A DNA stretch of 52,773 nucleotides, from assembly GCF_014845115.1 (NCBI RefSeq), contig NZ_NKUI01000050.1, positions 1-52,773 of the forward strand, written 5' to 3'. Position numbers and translations under genes: made by a program. The stretch is from Methylorubrum zatmanii (lineage in GTDB: Bacteria; Pseudomonadota; Alphaproteobacteria; Rhizobiales; Beijerinckiaceae). Below the pieces are notes generated by a model. The model ran no database searches and was not told where the DNA came from. It saw only the letters and a list, made by a program, of their open reading frames with translations. Of this stretch, positions 1 through 10,138 are shown piece by piece. How positions within the stretch are numbered: the stretch's first letter is position 1; every line of letters starts with the position of its first letter.

Positions 1-160
1 CCAGCCTTCAGGTACAGGATTCCGTATCATTCGCCCCTGGGAGGCAAATGACGCGGGCGTCAATATGCTGTAGGTTAATTTGACTGGTCGCGGATGCGCC
101 CTGGAAACCCAAACAAGTGGCGCATTCGTCGATGGTGACGAGCGGTGCCGGGCCTCTGTC

Positions 161-376
161 ATGGACGATGAACGCACCATTCGGACGGATGTGGAACTCG
201 CGATCGCGGACGCCGAGTGGCGCCACGAGGTGGCGGAGGCCTTGGGCCGCCAGATCGACGACGGAGAGCTGATCCTGCCCGCTTACAGGGGCGAGGCGGG
301 GACCACCCTGCGCCGCGCCTTCGAGGAGCGTCAGCGGGCCTTCCAGGCGTGGCGCGCCGCCCGCGGTGTTCCCTGA
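161..376 (+). CDS. Small hypothetical protein (71 aa)
   Basis: Short open frame from ATG 161, which opens MDDERTIRTD. The frame stays open upstream to 80, so a longer form is possible. The product is charged and probably helical (acidic N-terminal half, Arg/Glu-rich C-terminal half), with no signal peptide or membrane segment. I do not recognise the family. It is convergent with the small minus-strand gene at 426-641. Codon use fits a high-GC genome, but the ORF is short, so coding status is moderate. Confidence 0.42.
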   Translation: MDDERTIRTDVELAIADAEWRHEVAEALGRQIDDGELILPAYRGEAGTTLRRAFEERQRAFQAWRAARGVP

Positions 377-425
377 CCTCGATTCCGAAATCTTTCGATG
401 GTGAGAGCCTGCACGGCCAGGACTA

Positions 426-641
426 TCAGCGGCCGTGCTCATCGCGCGGCGGTGCGGCTGTTGACCGATCATCTTTTGGCCGCTCGTCCTCCCGACCCGA
501 TGCGCGGACACGGCGGCCAACTTCGAACAGCGCCATCTGAAGCAGCGTCCGTTGTCGGAACGTGCCGACGGACTCCAATTTTGCCTCCGCTTCACGCAGA
601 AGCCGCTCGATTTCACGAAGTTCGTCGAGGTCGTTCGGCAT
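426..641 (-). CDS. Small hypothetical protein with predicted helical N-terminus (71 aa)
   Basis: Starts at ATG 641 (MPNDLDELREIERLLREAEA). The first 50 residues are heptad-rich and could form an amphipathic helix or short coiled coil. The tail is charged and probably disordered. Two other frames overlap it, but this one has the most protein-like composition. The function is not recognised. It lies upstream of and divergent from the recA promoter region. Confidence 0.5.
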   Translation of the reverse strand: MPNDLDELREIERLLREAEAKLESVGTFRQRTLLQMALFEVGRRVRASGREDERPKDDRSTAAPPRDEHGR

Positions 642-1109
642 AGTAGCTGCCCTACCGTGCGCTCATTAAATAGAAGGGGAGCGACGCGCGGCTAGACGAC
701 GCCCGACGAATGGCACGATGGTTTGTAAGGCCGCAGCCTCAGGAGGTTGTGCCGCTTCACGCCAACCATATTTGGCGCTTTTTCTTGCTCATGATCGATA
801 AACCTTATTTAAATCGTTTATCATAAGAGCCCGGTGTCGAGACCATCATCGACGAAGAGTAAATTTTATTTACCGGCAAGAGCCTTCGGCGCATTGAGCA
901 GACCTTGCCGACGCGAATAACGGATTCGACCGTACAACGTAAAGTGACGGCTGTCGCGACGGGTCGATGCCTCGTGGGGCGAGAAAGCGCGAGGGGTGAG
1001 CCGAAGGCCTGCATCCGAGCCTTGCGCCAAAAGAACAAAACAGGTACAAAATCCAGCGACGGCGGCGGATTGAGCGCCGTGCCCCTCCCATGCATAAGGA
1101 TGCCGAGCG
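642..1109. other. Intergenic region upstream of recA
   Basis: 468 bases without a convincing gene. The AT-rich part around 780-875 is the likeliest place for promoters. The near-consensus SOS-type site at 1033-1047 is the only motif I can name. Several overlapping ORFs cross this stretch, but all run antisense or out of frame to recA and look like shadows. Confidence 0.5.
1033..1047 (+). promoter_or_regulatory. Putative LexA (SOS) box upstream of recA
   Basis: GAAC, seven bases, then GTAC. This matches the alphaproteobacterial LexA site GAAC-N7-GAAC at 7 of 8 fixed positions and lies 62 bases before the recA start. LexA control of recA is established in alphaproteobacteria. The assignment here rests on motif and position alone. 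Confidence 0.6.
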
Positions 1110-2210
1110 ATGGCCCAGCCTGCGCTGAAGATGGTGGAATCCTCGACAATGGCAGCAGCGGACAAGGACAAGTCGAAGGCGATCGAGGCTGCGCTGACGC
1201 AGATCGAGCGGGCCTTCGGCAAAGGCTCGATCATGCGCCTCGGCAAAGCCGACAAGGTGCAGGAGGTCGAGACCGTCTCGACCGGCTCGCTGGGCCTCGA
1301 CATCGCGCTCGGCGTCGGCGGCTTGCCGCGCGGCCGGGTGATCGAGATCTACGGCCCCGAATCCTCGGGCAAGACCACCCTGGCGCTTCACACGATCGCC
1401 GAGGCCCAGAAGAAAGGCGGCGTCTGCGCCTTCGTCGACGCGGAGCATGCTCTCGATCCGGTCTATGCGCGCAAGCTCGGCGTCAACCTCGACGACCTGC
1501 TGATCTCGCAGCCCGATACCGGCGAGCAGGCGCTCGAGATCACCGATACGCTGGTGCGCTCCGGCGCCATCGACGTGCTGGTGGTCGATTCGGTCGCCGC
1601 GCTGACGCCCCGCGCAGAGATCGAGGGTGAGATGGGCGAGAGCCAGCCAGGCCTCCAGGCCCGTCTGATGAGTCAGGCCCTGCGCAAGCTCACCGGTTCG
1701 ATCTCGCGCTCGAACTGCATGGTGATCTTCATCAACCAGATCCGCATGAAGATCGGGGTGATGTACGGCTCGCCCGAGACCACGACCGGCGGCAACGCGC
1801 TGAAGTTCTACGCCTCCGTGCGCCTCGACATCCGCCGCGTCTCGACGATCAAGGACCGCGACGAGGCCATCGGCAACAACGTCCGCGTCAAGGTCGTCAA
1901 GAACAAGGTCGCGCCGCCCTTCAAGCAGGTCGAGTTCGACATCATGTTCGGCGAGGGCGTCTCGAAGGTCGGCGAGTTGGTCGATCTCGGTGTGAAGGCC
2001 GGCATCGTCGAGAAGTCGGGCGCGTGGTTCTCCTACGACAGCCAGCGCCTCGGTCAGGGGCGCGAGAACGCCAAGGGCTTCCTGCGCGACAATCCCGATA
2101 TCGCGGCCAAGATCGAGGCTTCGATCCGCCAGAATTCCGGGCTCGTCGCCGACCGCATCCTCGAGAACGCCAAGCCGACCGCCGAGGATCTGGACGAGGG
2201 CGAGGCGTAA
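1110..2210 (+). CDS. recA: Recombinase RecA
   Basis: DNA-dependent ATPase that forms filaments on single-stranded DNA, drives homologous recombination and stimulates LexA self-cleavage. The 366 aa length is normal for the family. Walker A (GPESSGKTT) lies at about 82-90. The family-typical segment [15 protein letters not shown] (here [15 protein letters not shown]) and the [12 protein letters not shown] stretch are both present, and the C-terminus is acidic. The start at 1110 has an AAGGA sequence about 9 bases upstream; internal ATGs at residues 8 and 14 are alternatives. An SOS-box-like site precedes the gene and a strong hairpin terminator follows it, so it is probably monocistronic. Confidence 0.97.
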   Translation: MAQPALKMVESSTMAAADKDKSKAIEAALTQIERAFGKGSIMRLGKADKVQEVETVSTGSLGLDIALGVGGLPRGRVIEIYGPESSGKTTLALHTIAEAQKKGGVCAFVDAEHALDPVYARKLGVNLDDLLISQPDTGEQALEITDTLVRSGAIDVLVVDSVAALTPRAEIEGEMGESQPGLQARLMSQALRKLTGSISRSNCMVIFINQIRMKIGVMYGSPETTTGGNALKFYASVRLDIRRVSTIKDRDEAIGNNVRVKVVKNKVAPPFKQVEFDIMFGEGVSKVGELVDLGVKAGIVEKSGAWFSYDSQRLGQGRENAKGFLRDNPDIAAKIEASIRQNSGLVADRILENAKPTAEDLDEGEA

Positions 2211-2232
2211 GCCTCCCCGCTCCGCACACACG

Positions 2233-2269
2233 AAAGAGCCCGCCGCGAGCGATCGCAGCGGGCTTTTTC
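2233..2269 (+). terminator. Rho-independent terminator of recA
   Basis: The GC-rich arms AGCCCGC and GCGGGCT form a stem followed by a run of five T. It begins 22 bases after the recA stop. The A-run on the opposite side means it may also end transcription from the minus-strand GST gene. Confidence 0.78.
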
Positions 2270-2287
2270 TTGGCTGAAGACCGGAAA

Positions 2288-2887
2288 TCAGGCCGGATGC
2301 TGGGCGTCGAACTCGGCCGCGAACCGGGCGCCGGGCCGGTCCATGCAGCGATCCACCCAGGCATCGATCTCCGGCACACCGGGTTTGCCGAACCAGGCAT
2401 AGGGTGAGTGCAGCAGCAGATCGGCCGCGGTGAAGCGGTCGCCGAGCAGGTATGGCTTGTCCCTCAGGGTCTCGGCGAGCCGGGCCTTGACCTCGGCGCC
2501 GGTGCGGAAGGTCCGGGCCAGGGCGGGGTGGTCGATCCCCACCGCCTCGAAGGTCAGGACCGGCTCGACGACACCGGCATACCATGCGAGCCAGCCGAGA
2601 TAGGCGCCGCGCTGCGGGTGGCCGGCCGGGATGGCGAGCCCCGCCTTCGGGAACAACTCGGCGAGATATTGGATGATCGCGCTCGATTCCCGCACGAGCA
2701 CGCCGTCATGGTCGATGAGCGGCACCTTGCCGTCGGGATGGGGATTGCGCGGATCGCGGCGGCCCGATCCGTCCATGCGCGGGATCGACACGACCTCAAT
2801 GGTCACGTCGTCGAGGGCATCGAGGTCCTTGAGCAGCGCGACGATGCGGGTCGAGCGGCTCCGGGGGGAGTGGAACAGGGTGATCAT
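2288..2887 (-). CDS. Glutathione S-transferase family protein
   Basis: 199 aa cytosolic GST fold. The N-terminal thioredoxin-like domain (residues 1 to about 80) carries the early LFHSPRSRSTR active-site region, where a Ser replaces the Cys or Tyr of other classes. It also has the VPLI cis-proline and the ESSAI glutathione-binding motif. The C-terminal helical domain includes FTAADLLL, the usual N-capping region. GSTs of this kind add glutathione to electrophiles or act in stress responses; the substrate cannot be read from sequence. It is divergent from the WYL regulator at 2962 with a 74-base gap, so that regulator may control it. Confidence 0.9.
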   Translation of the reverse strand: MITLFHSPRSRSTRIVALLKDLDALDDVTIEVVSIPRMDGSGRRDPRNPHPDGKVPLIDHDGVLVRESSAIIQYLAELFPKAGLAIPAGHPQRGAYLGWLAWYAGVVEPVLTFEAVGIDHPALARTFRTGAEVKARLAETLRDKPYLLGDRFTAADLLLHSPYAWFGKPGVPEIDAWVDRCMDRPGARFAAEFDAQHPA

Positions 2888-2961
2888 CGGGGGCCTCCTG
2901 CTGGCGGGTTGGCGGGAGACGGTATAGCCAAGCTCACCTGCCAGTTTCCGTCAGTTGGGCG

Positions 2962-3690
2962 ATGGCGCGGACCGACCGACTCTTCCGTCTGCTGCACACC
3001 ATGCGGATGCTGCCCCAGCCGGCCACGGCAGCGCGGCTCGCCGCGGAGACCGGCGTGTCGCTGCGCTCCCTCTATCGCGACATCGACAGTCTGCGGGCCG
3101 CCGGAGCCCGGATCGAGGGCGAGCGCGGCTACGGCTACCGGCTGATCGAGGACGTCGCGCTGCCGCCGCAGAGCTTCGACCGGCTTGAGATCGAGGCGCT
3201 GGTGCTGGGGCTCGCGGAAGTTCGCCACATGGGCGACCCGGCCCTGGCCGAGGCGGCGGCTTCCGTCCTGGCCAAGGTCGCCGCGACCCTGCCGGACCGC
3301 GCCGAACAGCACCTGCTCCACGCCGTCTCCCTGGTCCACCGGTTCGACCGGCGCTTCCCCACGATTCCCGACATGGAGACCATCCGGGCCGGGTGCTGGC
3401 GCGAGGAGGCGCTCGCCCTTCGCTACGCCGACAAGGACGACACGGTGACCGAGCGGACCATCCTGCCGCTCTCCATCGTCTATCTCGACAACAAGATGAC
3501 GCTGCTGGCGTGGTGCTGCCTGCGCGAGGCCTACCGCATGTTCCGCCTGGATCGCATCCGCGAGGTACGGGCGACCGGCACCAGCTTCAGGCCGCGCCGC
3601 GTCGCACTGCTGCGCAGCTACCTCGCCGAATTGAGGGCCGGCCGGCGGGGACCGGAGCCAGTCGGCCCTGCGCATGACAAGCCGACGTGA
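2962..3690 (+). CDS. YafY-type HTH/WYL-domain transcriptional regulator
   Basis: 242 aa. Residues 1 to about 60 form an HTH_11-type winged helix (ARLAAETGVSLRSLYRDIDSLRAAG, then a GYGYRL wing). The middle and C-terminus match the WYL ligand-sensing domain around LSIVYLDNKMTLLAWCCLREAYRMF. The W-Y-L signature itself is altered to W-C-C. Family members bind DNA and sense ligands through the WYL domain. It is divergent from the GST gene, which makes GST a candidate target. Confidence 0.88.
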   Translation: MARTDRLFRLLHTMRMLPQPATAARLAAETGVSLRSLYRDIDSLRAAGARIEGERGYGYRLIEDVALPPQSFDRLEIEALVLGLAEVRHMGDPALAEAAASVLAKVAATLPDRAEQHLLHAVSLVHRFDRRFPTIPDMETIRAGCWREEALALRYADKDDTVTERTILPLSIVYLDNKMTLLAWCCLREAYRMFRLDRIREVRATGTSFRPRRVALLRSYLAELRAGRRGPEPVGPAHDKPT

Positions 3691-3783
3691 CTCGCACAGC
3701 TTCGGCCCGTATGAGGGCGCGAGACTTGTGCCGTGCTGTCCTCAGCCGGCCCCCCGACGCGACTTGATTTCCGAGCCTATCCG

Positions 3784-6462
3784 ATGAGCGGCGTCAACGA
3801 GATCCGATCGACCTTCCTGGATTACTTCCGGGATGCCGGGCACGCGGTGGTGCCTTCGTCCTCGCTGGTTCCGAAGAACGACCCGACCTTGATGTTCACG
3901 AACGCCGGCATGGTGCAGTTCAAGAACGTCTTCACCGGGGTCGAGAAGCGTCCCTACGTCAAGGCGACCTCGTCGCAGAAATGCGTCCGCGCCGGCGGCA
4001 AGCACAACGACCTCGACAATGTCGGCTACACCGCCCGGCATCACACCTTCTTCGAGATGCTCGGCAATTTCTCCTTCGGCGACTACTTCAAGGCCGATGC
4101 GATCGAACTGGCCTGGAGGCTGATCACCAAGGAATTCGGGCTGACGCCCGAGCGCCTGCTGGTGACGGTCTACGCCGATGACGACGAGGCCGCCGGCCTG
4201 TGGAAGAAGATCGCCGGCTTCGGCGACGACAAGATCATCCGGATCGGCACCTCCGACAATTTCTGGCAGATGGGCGATACCGGCCCCTGCGGCCCATGCT
4301 CGGAGATCTTCATCGACCAGGGCCCGACGCTGGCCGGCGGCCCGCCCGGCTCTCCCGACGAGGACGGCGACCGCTTCCTCGAATTCTGGAACCTCGTGTT
4401 CATGCAATACGAGCAGGTCGAGCCGGGGGTGCGCAATCCGCTGCCCCGGCCCTCGATCGATACCGGCATGGGCCTGGAGCGGATGGCGGCCATCCTCCAG
4501 GGTGTCCACTCGAACTACGACACCGACCTGTTCCGCGCGCTGATCGATGCGGTGGCCCACGCCGTCTCCCGTGCCCCGACGCTGGAGACGCGGGCCTCCT
4601 ACCGCGTCATCGCCGACCATCTGCGCTCGACCTCGTTCCTGATCGCCGACGGCGTGCTGCCGTCCAACGAGGGCCGCGGCTACGTGCTGCGGCGGATCAT
4701 GCGCCGGGCCATGCGCCACCTCGAACTGCTCGGCGCCCGCGATCCGGTGATGTACCGCCTCGTTCCCGCGCTGGTACGGGAGATGGGTCAGGCCTTCCCC
4801 GAGCTGGTGCGCAGCGAGGCGCTGATCTCCGAGACCCTGCGGCTGGAGGAGGGGCGCTTCCGCAAGACCCTGGAGCGCGGGCTGGCCATCCTCGATACGG
4901 AGAGCCGCGACCTGAGCGCCGGCCAGAACCTCTCCGGCGAGACCGCCTTCACCCTCTACGACACCTACGGCTTCCCCCTCGACCTGACCCAGGACGCGCT
5001 GAAGGCGCGCGGCATCGGCGTCGATACCGCCGCTTTCGACGCGGCGATGCAGCGCCAGAAGCAGGCGGCGCGGGCCGCGTGGCAGGGCTCGGGCGAGGCC
5101 GCCACCGAGACGGTCTGGTTCGGCATCAAGGAGCGCACCGGCGCCACGGAATTCTTGGGCTACGAGACCGAGGCTGCGGAAGCCGTGGTCGGCGCGGCCC
5201 TGCGCGAGGGCGGTGAGGTCGAGGCCCTGAAGAGCGGCGAGAGCGGCCTCATCGTCGTCAACCAGACCCCGTTCTACGGCGAGTCCGGCGGTCAGGTCGG
5301 CGATACCGGCACGATCAGCGGTCCCGGTCTCAAGGCGCGGGTGACGAACACCGAGAAGAAGCTCGGCGACCTGTTCGTGCATCACGTCACCGTCGAGGAG
5401 GGCACGCTTGCCGTCGGCGCCGCCGTGGAGATGAAGGTCGATCACGCCCGCCGCGCCGCGATCCGCGCCAACCACTCGGCGACGCACCTCCTGCACGAGG
5501 CGCTGCGGCAGGTGCTCGGCGATCACGTGGCGCAGAAGGGGTCGCTGGTGGCGCCCGAGCGTCTGCGCTTCGACATCAGCCATCCGAAGCCCATCGACGA
5601 GGCGGAGCTGAACCGCGTCGAGGAGATCGCCAACGCCGTCCTGCTGCAGAACGCGCCGGTCGTCACCAAGCTGATGGCGGTGGACGAGGCGATCGAGTCC
5701 GGCGCCCGCGCCCTGTTCGGCGAGAAGTACGGGGACGAGGTCCGCGTCGTCTCCATGGGCCGCCCCGTCGATGACGAGGGCCGCGAGGTCGAGGGCGGAC
5801 GCCTGCCGAACTTCTCGATCGAGCTGTGCGGCGGCACCCACGTGTCGCATCTGGGTGAGATCGGCCAGATCACCGTGCTCGGCGAGAGCGCGGTCGGCGC
5901 CGGCGTGCGCCGCATCGAAGCGATGACCGGCAACGCCGCCCGCCGCCACCGCGCCACCGAGAGCCGCACGCTGAGCCAGCTCGCCGGACTGCTCAAGGCT
6001 CCGGTCGCGGACGTGCCGGACCGCCTCGCCGCTCTGATCGAGGAGCGCCGCCGGCTGGAGAAGGAGCTGACCGACGCGCGGAAAAAGATCGCCATGGGCG
6101 GCGCTGCCGGCGGCGGCGACGAGGCCCGCGAGGTCAACGGCGTGAAGCTGATGGCCCGAGTGGTCGAGGGCGTGGAGATGCGCGACCTCAAGGGTCTCGC
6201 CGACGAGGGCAAGAGCCGCCTCGGCTCGGGCATCGTCGCCATCGTCGGCGTGGCCCCCGACGGCAAGGCCGGGCTCGTGGTCGGCGTCACCGAGGATCTG
6301 ACGGAGCGCTACGACGCGGTCGGCCTCGTGCGGGCCGGCGCCGGCCATCTCGGCGGCAAGGGCGGCGGCGGGCGGCGTGACATGGCCCAAGCCGGCGGCC
6401 CGAACGGCGCCGGCGCCGAGGCGGCGCTGGCGGCGATCACCGAGGCGCTCGCCGCCGCCTGA
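3784..6462 (+). CDS. alaS: Alanine--tRNA ligase
   Basis: Charges tRNA-Ala with alanine and edits Ser/Gly mischarging. I chose ATG 3784 ([15 protein letters not shown]) because it matches the conserved start of bacterial AlaRS. The frame runs 17 codons further upstream, but those are atypical. The 892 aa product has the class II catalytic domain with [12 protein letters not shown]. The editing domain carries zinc ligands in NHSATHLLH and CGGTHVSH. The C-terminal DHHA1-like C-Ala domain has a Gly-rich [15 protein letters not shown] segment. All expected parts are present. Its position downstream of recA is common in alphaproteobacteria. Confidence 0.97.
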   Translation: MSGVNEIRSTFLDYFRDAGHAVVPSSSLVPKNDPTLMFTNAGMVQFKNVFTGVEKRPYVKATSSQKCVRAGGKHNDLDNVGYTARHHTFFEMLGNFSFGDYFKADAIELAWRLITKEFGLTPERLLVTVYADDDEAAGLWKKIAGFGDDKIIRIGTSDNFWQMGDTGPCGPCSEIFIDQGPTLAGGPPGSPDEDGDRFLEFWNLVFMQYEQVEPGVRNPLPRPSIDTGMGLERMAAILQGVHSNYDTDLFRALIDAVAHAVSRAPTLETRASYRVIADHLRSTSFLIADGVLPSNEGRGYVLRRIMRRAMRHLELLGARDPVMYRLVPALVREMGQAFPELVRSEALISETLRLEEGRFRKTLERGLAILDTESRDLSAGQNLSGETAFTLYDTYGFPLDLTQDALKARGIGVDTAAFDAAMQRQKQAARAAWQGSGEAATETVWFGIKERTGATEFLGYETEAAEAVVGAALREGGEVEALKSGESGLIVVNQTPFYGESGGQVGDTGTISGPGLKARVTNTEKKLGDLFVHHVTVEEGTLAVGAAVEMKVDHARRAAIRANHSATHLLHEALRQVLGDHVAQKGSLVAPERLRFDISHPKPIDEAELNRVEEIANAVLLQNAPVVTKLMAVDEAIESGARALFGEKYGDEVRVVSMGRPVDDEGREVEGGRLPNFSIELCGGTHVSHLGEIGQITVLGESAVGAGVRRIEAMTGNAARRHRATESRTLSQLAGLLKAPVADVPDRLAALIEERRRLEKELTDARKKIAMGGAAGGGDEAREVNGVKLMARVVEGVEMRDLKGLADEGKSRLGSGIVAIVGVAPDGKAGLVVGVTEDLTERYDAVGLVRAGAGHLGGKGGGGRRDMAQAGGPNGAGAEAALAAITEALAAA

Positions 6463-6641
6463 GGCTAGGCGCCGCCGGCGTGAAAGCCGGTTGAGAAAAA
6501 TGTCGGCGCTCACGGAACGGTGAGGCGGGCCGCGACTTTGTAGGCCGCGATCCCCTCCCTTCTTCGGCCGAACGTTCCTTATCGCGCCCCGGCACCGGTG
6601 CCGTGCCGCCGGCGGACGGAAGGCCAACCGCCTGTGACCCG

Positions 6642-7706
6642 ATGAAACTCTTCCGCTGCCAATCCTGCGACAACGTCCTGTATTTCGAGAACCGCAGCTG
6701 CGGGCGCTGCGGCCATCGGCTCGCCTACCTGCCGCAGCTCGGGCGGATCTCGGCCCTGGAGCCCACGGGCAGCAACAATGCCTGGACGCCGCTGGCGGCG
6801 CCGGACCGGCCGAGCTTCTTGTGCACCAATGCCGAGCACGACACCTGCAACTGGCTGGTGCCGCCCGGAACGACCGACGCCTTCTGCCTCGCCTGTCGCC
6901 ATAACGGCATCGTGCCGGATGTGAGCGACCCGGTGAATCTGCACCGCTGGCGGGAGATGGAGCACGCCAAGCACCGGCTGTTCTACACGCTGCTGCGCTG
7001 GAACCTGCCGCTCAAGACCCGCGCCGAGGATCCCGAGCACGGCCTGATCTTCAACTTCCTGGCCGACCCGCCCGATGCCAGCGCGCCGAAGGTGATGACC
7101 GGACACGAGAACGGCATCATCACCATCGCGCTCATCGAGGCCGATCCCGCCGAGCGTGAGAAGCGCCGCACCTCCATGGGCGAACCTTACCGCACCCTGC
7201 TCGGCCATTTCCGCCACGAGGTCGGCCACCATTACTGGGACATCCTGGTGCGCGACGCCGGCAAGCTGGAGCCGTGCCGGGCGATGTTCGGCGACGATTC
7301 TCAGGATTACGGCGAAGCGCTGCAGCGCCACTACGATCAGGGGCCGCCGCCGAATTGGCAGGAGAACTTCGTCTCGGCCTACGCCACCACCCACCCCTGG
7401 GAGGATTTCGCCGAGACCTGGGCACATTACCTGCACATCGTCGATACGCTGGAGATGGCCAGCGCCTTCGGGATGCAGGTGAAGCCGAAGGCCGACGTCC
7501 AGGGCGAACTGGCCGCGCATGTCGATTTCGACCCCTATCAGGCCGAGACCATCGAGCAGATCGTCGATGCGTGGCTGCCCTTCGTCTTCGCCATGAACAG
7601 CGTCAGCCGAGCCATGGGCGAGGGCGACCTCTACCCCTTCGTGCTCGCGCCGGCGGTGGTGAGGAAGCTCGGCTTCATGCACGACCTCGTGCACGGCCGG
7701 GTGTAG
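6642..7706 (+). CDS. Putative zinc-binding metallopeptidase with N-terminal zinc ribbon
   Basis: 354 aa. The N-terminus is a Cys-rich zinc ribbon (CQSC about 5-8, CGRC about 17-20). Further Cys lie around residues 60-90, including CLACRH. The second half carries HEVGHHYW, an HExxH zinc-protease motif with an extra His, preceded by YRTLLGHFR. This arrangement fits the putative zinc-binding metallopeptidase family (Peptidase_Mx type), whose substrate is unknown. No signal peptide is seen, so it is probably cytoplasmic. I took ATG 6642 because the upstream in-frame GTG extension lacks similarity to the zinc-ribbon start. Confidence 0.85.
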   Translation: MKLFRCQSCDNVLYFENRSCGRCGHRLAYLPQLGRISALEPTGSNNAWTPLAAPDRPSFLCTNAEHDTCNWLVPPGTTDAFCLACRHNGIVPDVSDPVNLHRWREMEHAKHRLFYTLLRWNLPLKTRAEDPEHGLIFNFLADPPDASAPKVMTGHENGIITIALIEADPAEREKRRTSMGEPYRTLLGHFRHEVGHHYWDILVRDAGKLEPCRAMFGDDSQDYGEALQRHYDQGPPPNWQENFVSAYATTHPWEDFAETWAHYLHIVDTLEMASAFGMQVKPKADVQGELAAHVDFDPYQAETIEQIVDAWLPFVFAMNSVSRAMGEGDLYPFVLAPAVVRKLGFMHDLVHGRV

Positions 7707-7734
7707 GAAGCACGTCGGTGTCGGCGGGGCCGGG

Positions 7735-8343
7735 TCAGGCCCGGCCCGCATCCGCCGAAAGCATGGCAGGATCGATCCCGATCGCCTTGAGCACCTGATC
7801 GTACTTGGTGCCGAGGCCCGGATCGAAGATCAGCTCCGGGTCGGCCGGGCAGTTGAGCCAGCCGTTGGCGAGGATCTCGTTCTCGAGCTGGCCCGCCTGC
7901 CACCCGGCATAGCCGAGCGCCAGCACGGCGTTCGAGGGGCCCCGCCCGTCGGCGATGGCGCGCAGGATCTCGACCGTGGCGGTCAGGCAGACGCCCTCGT
8001 CGATCTGCAGCGTCGATTGATCGATGTGGAAGTCGGCGGTGTGCAGCACGAAGCCGCGCTTCGCATCCACCGGCCCGCCCATCAGCACCTGCATGTGGCC
8101 GACACGCTCGCGCAGGCGGATCGCATCGTCCTCGCTGGCGATGTCGAGCTGGATCAGCAGGTCCGGCATGCTGAGATCGGTCAGCGGCTTGTTGACGATG
8201 ATGCCCATCGCCCCGTCCGCCGAATGGGCGCAGAGATAGATCACCGAGCGGGCGAAGCGCTCGTCACCGATGCCCGGCATGGCCACGAGGAATTGGCCGT
8301 CGAGATAGGCCGGATCTCTGAGCGAGGGGGTGGGTCTCTGCAT
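7735..8343 (-). CDS. YqgE/AlgH family protein (UPF0301)
   Basis: 202 aa from ATG 8343 ([24 protein letters not shown]). The [32 protein letters not shown] block with GIIVNKP is the hallmark of the YqgE/AlgH family. Its biochemical role is unsettled, although AlgH was first linked to alginate regulation. The frame extends 28 codons upstream, but the family start is at the chosen Met. It is convergent with the metallopeptidase-like gene, with a 28-base gap. Confidence 0.92.
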   Translation of the reverse strand: MQRPTPSLRDPAYLDGQFLVAMPGIGDERFARSVIYLCAHSADGAMGIIVNKPLTDLSMPDLLIQLDIASEDDAIRLRERVGHMQVLMGGPVDAKRGFVLHTADFHIDQSTLQIDEGVCLTATVEILRAIADGRGPSNAVLALGYAGWQAGQLENEILANGWLNCPADPELIFDPGLGTKYDQVLKAIGIDPAMLSADAGRA

Positions 8344-8547
8344 GGGCCTGTGCTGAGTGAGCCTCACGACATGCGGGCCATCCCGTCTGTCCGCGAGAAG
8401 GAAAGCCCGTCGCCGGGCGTTCTGCACAGCACTCTAATCGCCCTGCAGGCATTGATCCATAAGCCAAAGCCGCGCGTCGGGCGAGCCTGCCTCGACAGGG
8501 GCCCTGGGCGAGGCTAACGGTTCAGCGCACATGCGAGGAGACCACGG

Positions 8548-9030
8548 ATGACGATACAGGTCGGCGATCACCTGCCCCAGGTCACCTTCCGGATAGGCGG
8601 GCCGGACGGTCCCCAGGCCCGGACCACCGATGACGTGTTCAAGGGCCGGCGGGTCGTACTGATCGGGGTGCCGGGCGCCTTCACGCCGGCCTGCCACCGC
8701 AACCACCTGCCGGGCTTCGTCGCCAAGCGCGACGAGATCCTAGCCCGCGGCGTCGATGCGATCGCCGTGACCTCGGTCAACGACATCTTCGTGCTCAATG
8801 CGTGGCAGCAGCAGAGCGGGGCCGAGGGCATCGAGTTCCTGGCCGATGGCAATGCCGAGTTCGCCAAGGCAATCGGCCTCGAGATGGACGGCTCCGGTTT
8901 CGGCCTCGGGCCGCGCTCCCAACGCTATTCCATGCTCGTTGAGGACGGCGTGGTGCGGCTGCTCAATGTCGAGGATTCGCCGTCCAAGGCGGAGATCTCC
9001 GGCGCCGAGGCCCTGCTCAAGGTCCTCTGA
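8548..9030 (+). CDS. Peroxiredoxin (Prx5-like, AhpC/TSA-redoxin fold)
   Basis: 160 aa. It carries the PGAFTPACHRNHLPGF active-site motif, with the peroxidatic Cys in TPACH, and the family's C-terminal VLLNVEDSP-like region. Reduces hydrogen peroxide or alkyl hydroperoxides, probably in the cytoplasm using glutathione or glutaredoxin. GGAGAC lies just upstream of ATG 8548. It is divergent from yqgE and convergent with thrB across a hairpin at 9043-9067. Confidence 0.94.
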   Translation: MTIQVGDHLPQVTFRIGGPDGPQARTTDDVFKGRRVVLIGVPGAFTPACHRNHLPGFVAKRDEILARGVDAIAVTSVNDIFVLNAWQQQSGAEGIEFLADGNAEFAKAIGLEMDGSGFGLGPRSQRYSMLVEDGVVRLLNVEDSPSKAEISGAEALLKVL

Positions 9031-9042
9031 CCGTCCTTTTAC

Positions 9043-9067
9043 GACCCTCCCTCGCAAGGGGAGGGTC
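9043..9067. terminator. Hairpin between convergent peroxiredoxin and thrB genes
   Basis: Perfect nine-base arms GACCCTCCC and GGGAGGGTC with a seven-base loop lie in the 48-base gap between two convergent stops. The downstream T-run is weak in both directions, so it may act only as a bidirectional pause or 3'-end stabiliser. Confidence 0.5.
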
Positions 9068-9078
9068 GAAGCGGGGTT

Positions 9079-10044
9079 CTACCCCTCCCAGCCGTAATCC
9101 CGCGCATCCGTCGCTTTGCGATGGAAGCTGAGCCGCCGGTCGTATTCGAGGGGATCCTTCGGCTGCACCAGGGCGCCCGGCGGCACGTTCAGCCAATCGA
9201 CGAGACGGGTCAGCATGAAGCGCATGGCCGCGCCCCGCGCCAGCACCGGCAGCGCGGCGATCTCGGCGGGCTCCAGCTTCCGCACCGCGTCGTAGCCCGC
9301 GATCATCGCCCCCGCCTTGTTCCGGTGGAAGGTGCCGTCGGCATCGAAGCACCACGCGTTGAGGCTGATCGCCAGATCGTAGGCGAAGGCGTCGGTGCAG
9401 GCGAAGTAGAAGTCGATCAGGCCCGACACCGCGTCGCCGATGAAGAAGACGTTGTCGGTGAACAGGTCGGCATGGATCACGCCGGAGGGCAGGCCCTGCG
9501 GCCATGCGGCTTCGAGGAGATCGAGGTCGGCGCGGGTGCGCGCCGCCAGCCCGGGCGCCACCGTATCGGCCTGCGCCTCCGCCTGGGCGAAGAGCGGGCG
9601 CCAGGCGGCGACGGACAGGTTGTTCTCCCGCACCATCGGGAAGTCGCGGCCGGCGGCGTGCAGCCCGGCGAGGGCGGCGCCGAGGGCGCGGCAATGCTCC
9701 GCGCTGGGATGGCTGAGGGACACCCCCTTCAGGAAGGTCACGATCGCCGCCGGGCGGCCGCAGAGGCGCCCGAGCGCCGTGCCGGCGCGGTTCCGCACCG
9801 GCAGCGGGCAGGCGAGACCCGCGCGCGCCAGATGTCCCATCAGGTTGATGAAGAACGGCAGGTCCGCCTCGCTGACCCGCTTCTCGTAGAGGGTGAGGAT
9901 GTAGGTGCCGGTGCCGGTCTGCAGGAAGAAGTTCGAGTTCTCGACGCCCTCCGCGATCCCCTTGTAGGAGACCAGTTCGCCGAGGTCGTACTCGCTGAGG
10001 AAGGCGCGCAGCGCCTCGTCGGAAACGTCGGTGTAGACCGCCAC
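9079..10044 (-). CDS. thrB: Homoserine kinase, ThrB type II (choline-kinase-like fold)
   Basis: Phosphorylates homoserine to O-phosphohomoserine in threonine synthesis. The 321 aa product belongs to the APH/choline-kinase fold homoserine kinases rather than the GHMP type. The opening MAVYTDVSDEALRAFLSEYDLG and the GIAEGVENSNFFL segment are typical of the family. The catalytic loop VIHADLFTDNVFF gives Asp and Asn, and the metal-binding Asp lies in GLIDFYFACTDAFAYDLAI. It sits just downstream of ispH, an order common in alphaproteobacteria. A hairpin lies between the two genes. Confidence 0.95.
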   Translation of the reverse strand: MAVYTDVSDEALRAFLSEYDLGELVSYKGIAEGVENSNFFLQTGTGTYILTLYEKRVSEADLPFFINLMGHLARAGLACPLPVRNRAGTALGRLCGRPAAIVTFLKGVSLSHPSAEHCRALGAALAGLHAAGRDFPMVRENNLSVAAWRPLFAQAEAQADTVAPGLAARTRADLDLLEAAWPQGLPSGVIHADLFTDNVFFIGDAVSGLIDFYFACTDAFAYDLAISLNAWCFDADGTFHRNKAGAMIAGYDAVRKLEPAEIAALPVLARGAAMRFMLTRLVDWLNVPPGALVQPKDPLEYDRRLSFHRKATDARDYGWEG

Positions 10045-10069
10045 GGATGCCGCTTCGTCGGTTCGCGCA

Positions 10070-10096
10070 AGAGAAAGGGGCGCCGGTGGCGCCCCT
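10070..10096 (-). terminator. Hairpin terminator downstream of ispH
   Basis: Perfect arms GGGGCGCC and GGCGCCCC with a three-base loop. In the minus direction they are followed by TTTCTCTT. It lies between the ispH stop and the thrB start, so it probably separates or attenuates transcription into thrB. Confidence 0.65.
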
Positions 10097-10138
10097 GGGA
10101 TCGTTCGGGCCGCCTCGAAGCGGCCGGCGCAGACCGCC

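Noticed and set aside
870..2585. 571-codon minus-strand ORF over recA
   Set aside because: Overlaps recA antisense and the GST gene out of frame; no domain recognisable.
3742..6627. 961-codon minus-strand ORF opposite alaS
   Set aside because: Exact antisense of a complete alanyl-tRNA synthetase. His/Val/Gly-rich composition is typical of shadow frames in high-GC DNA.
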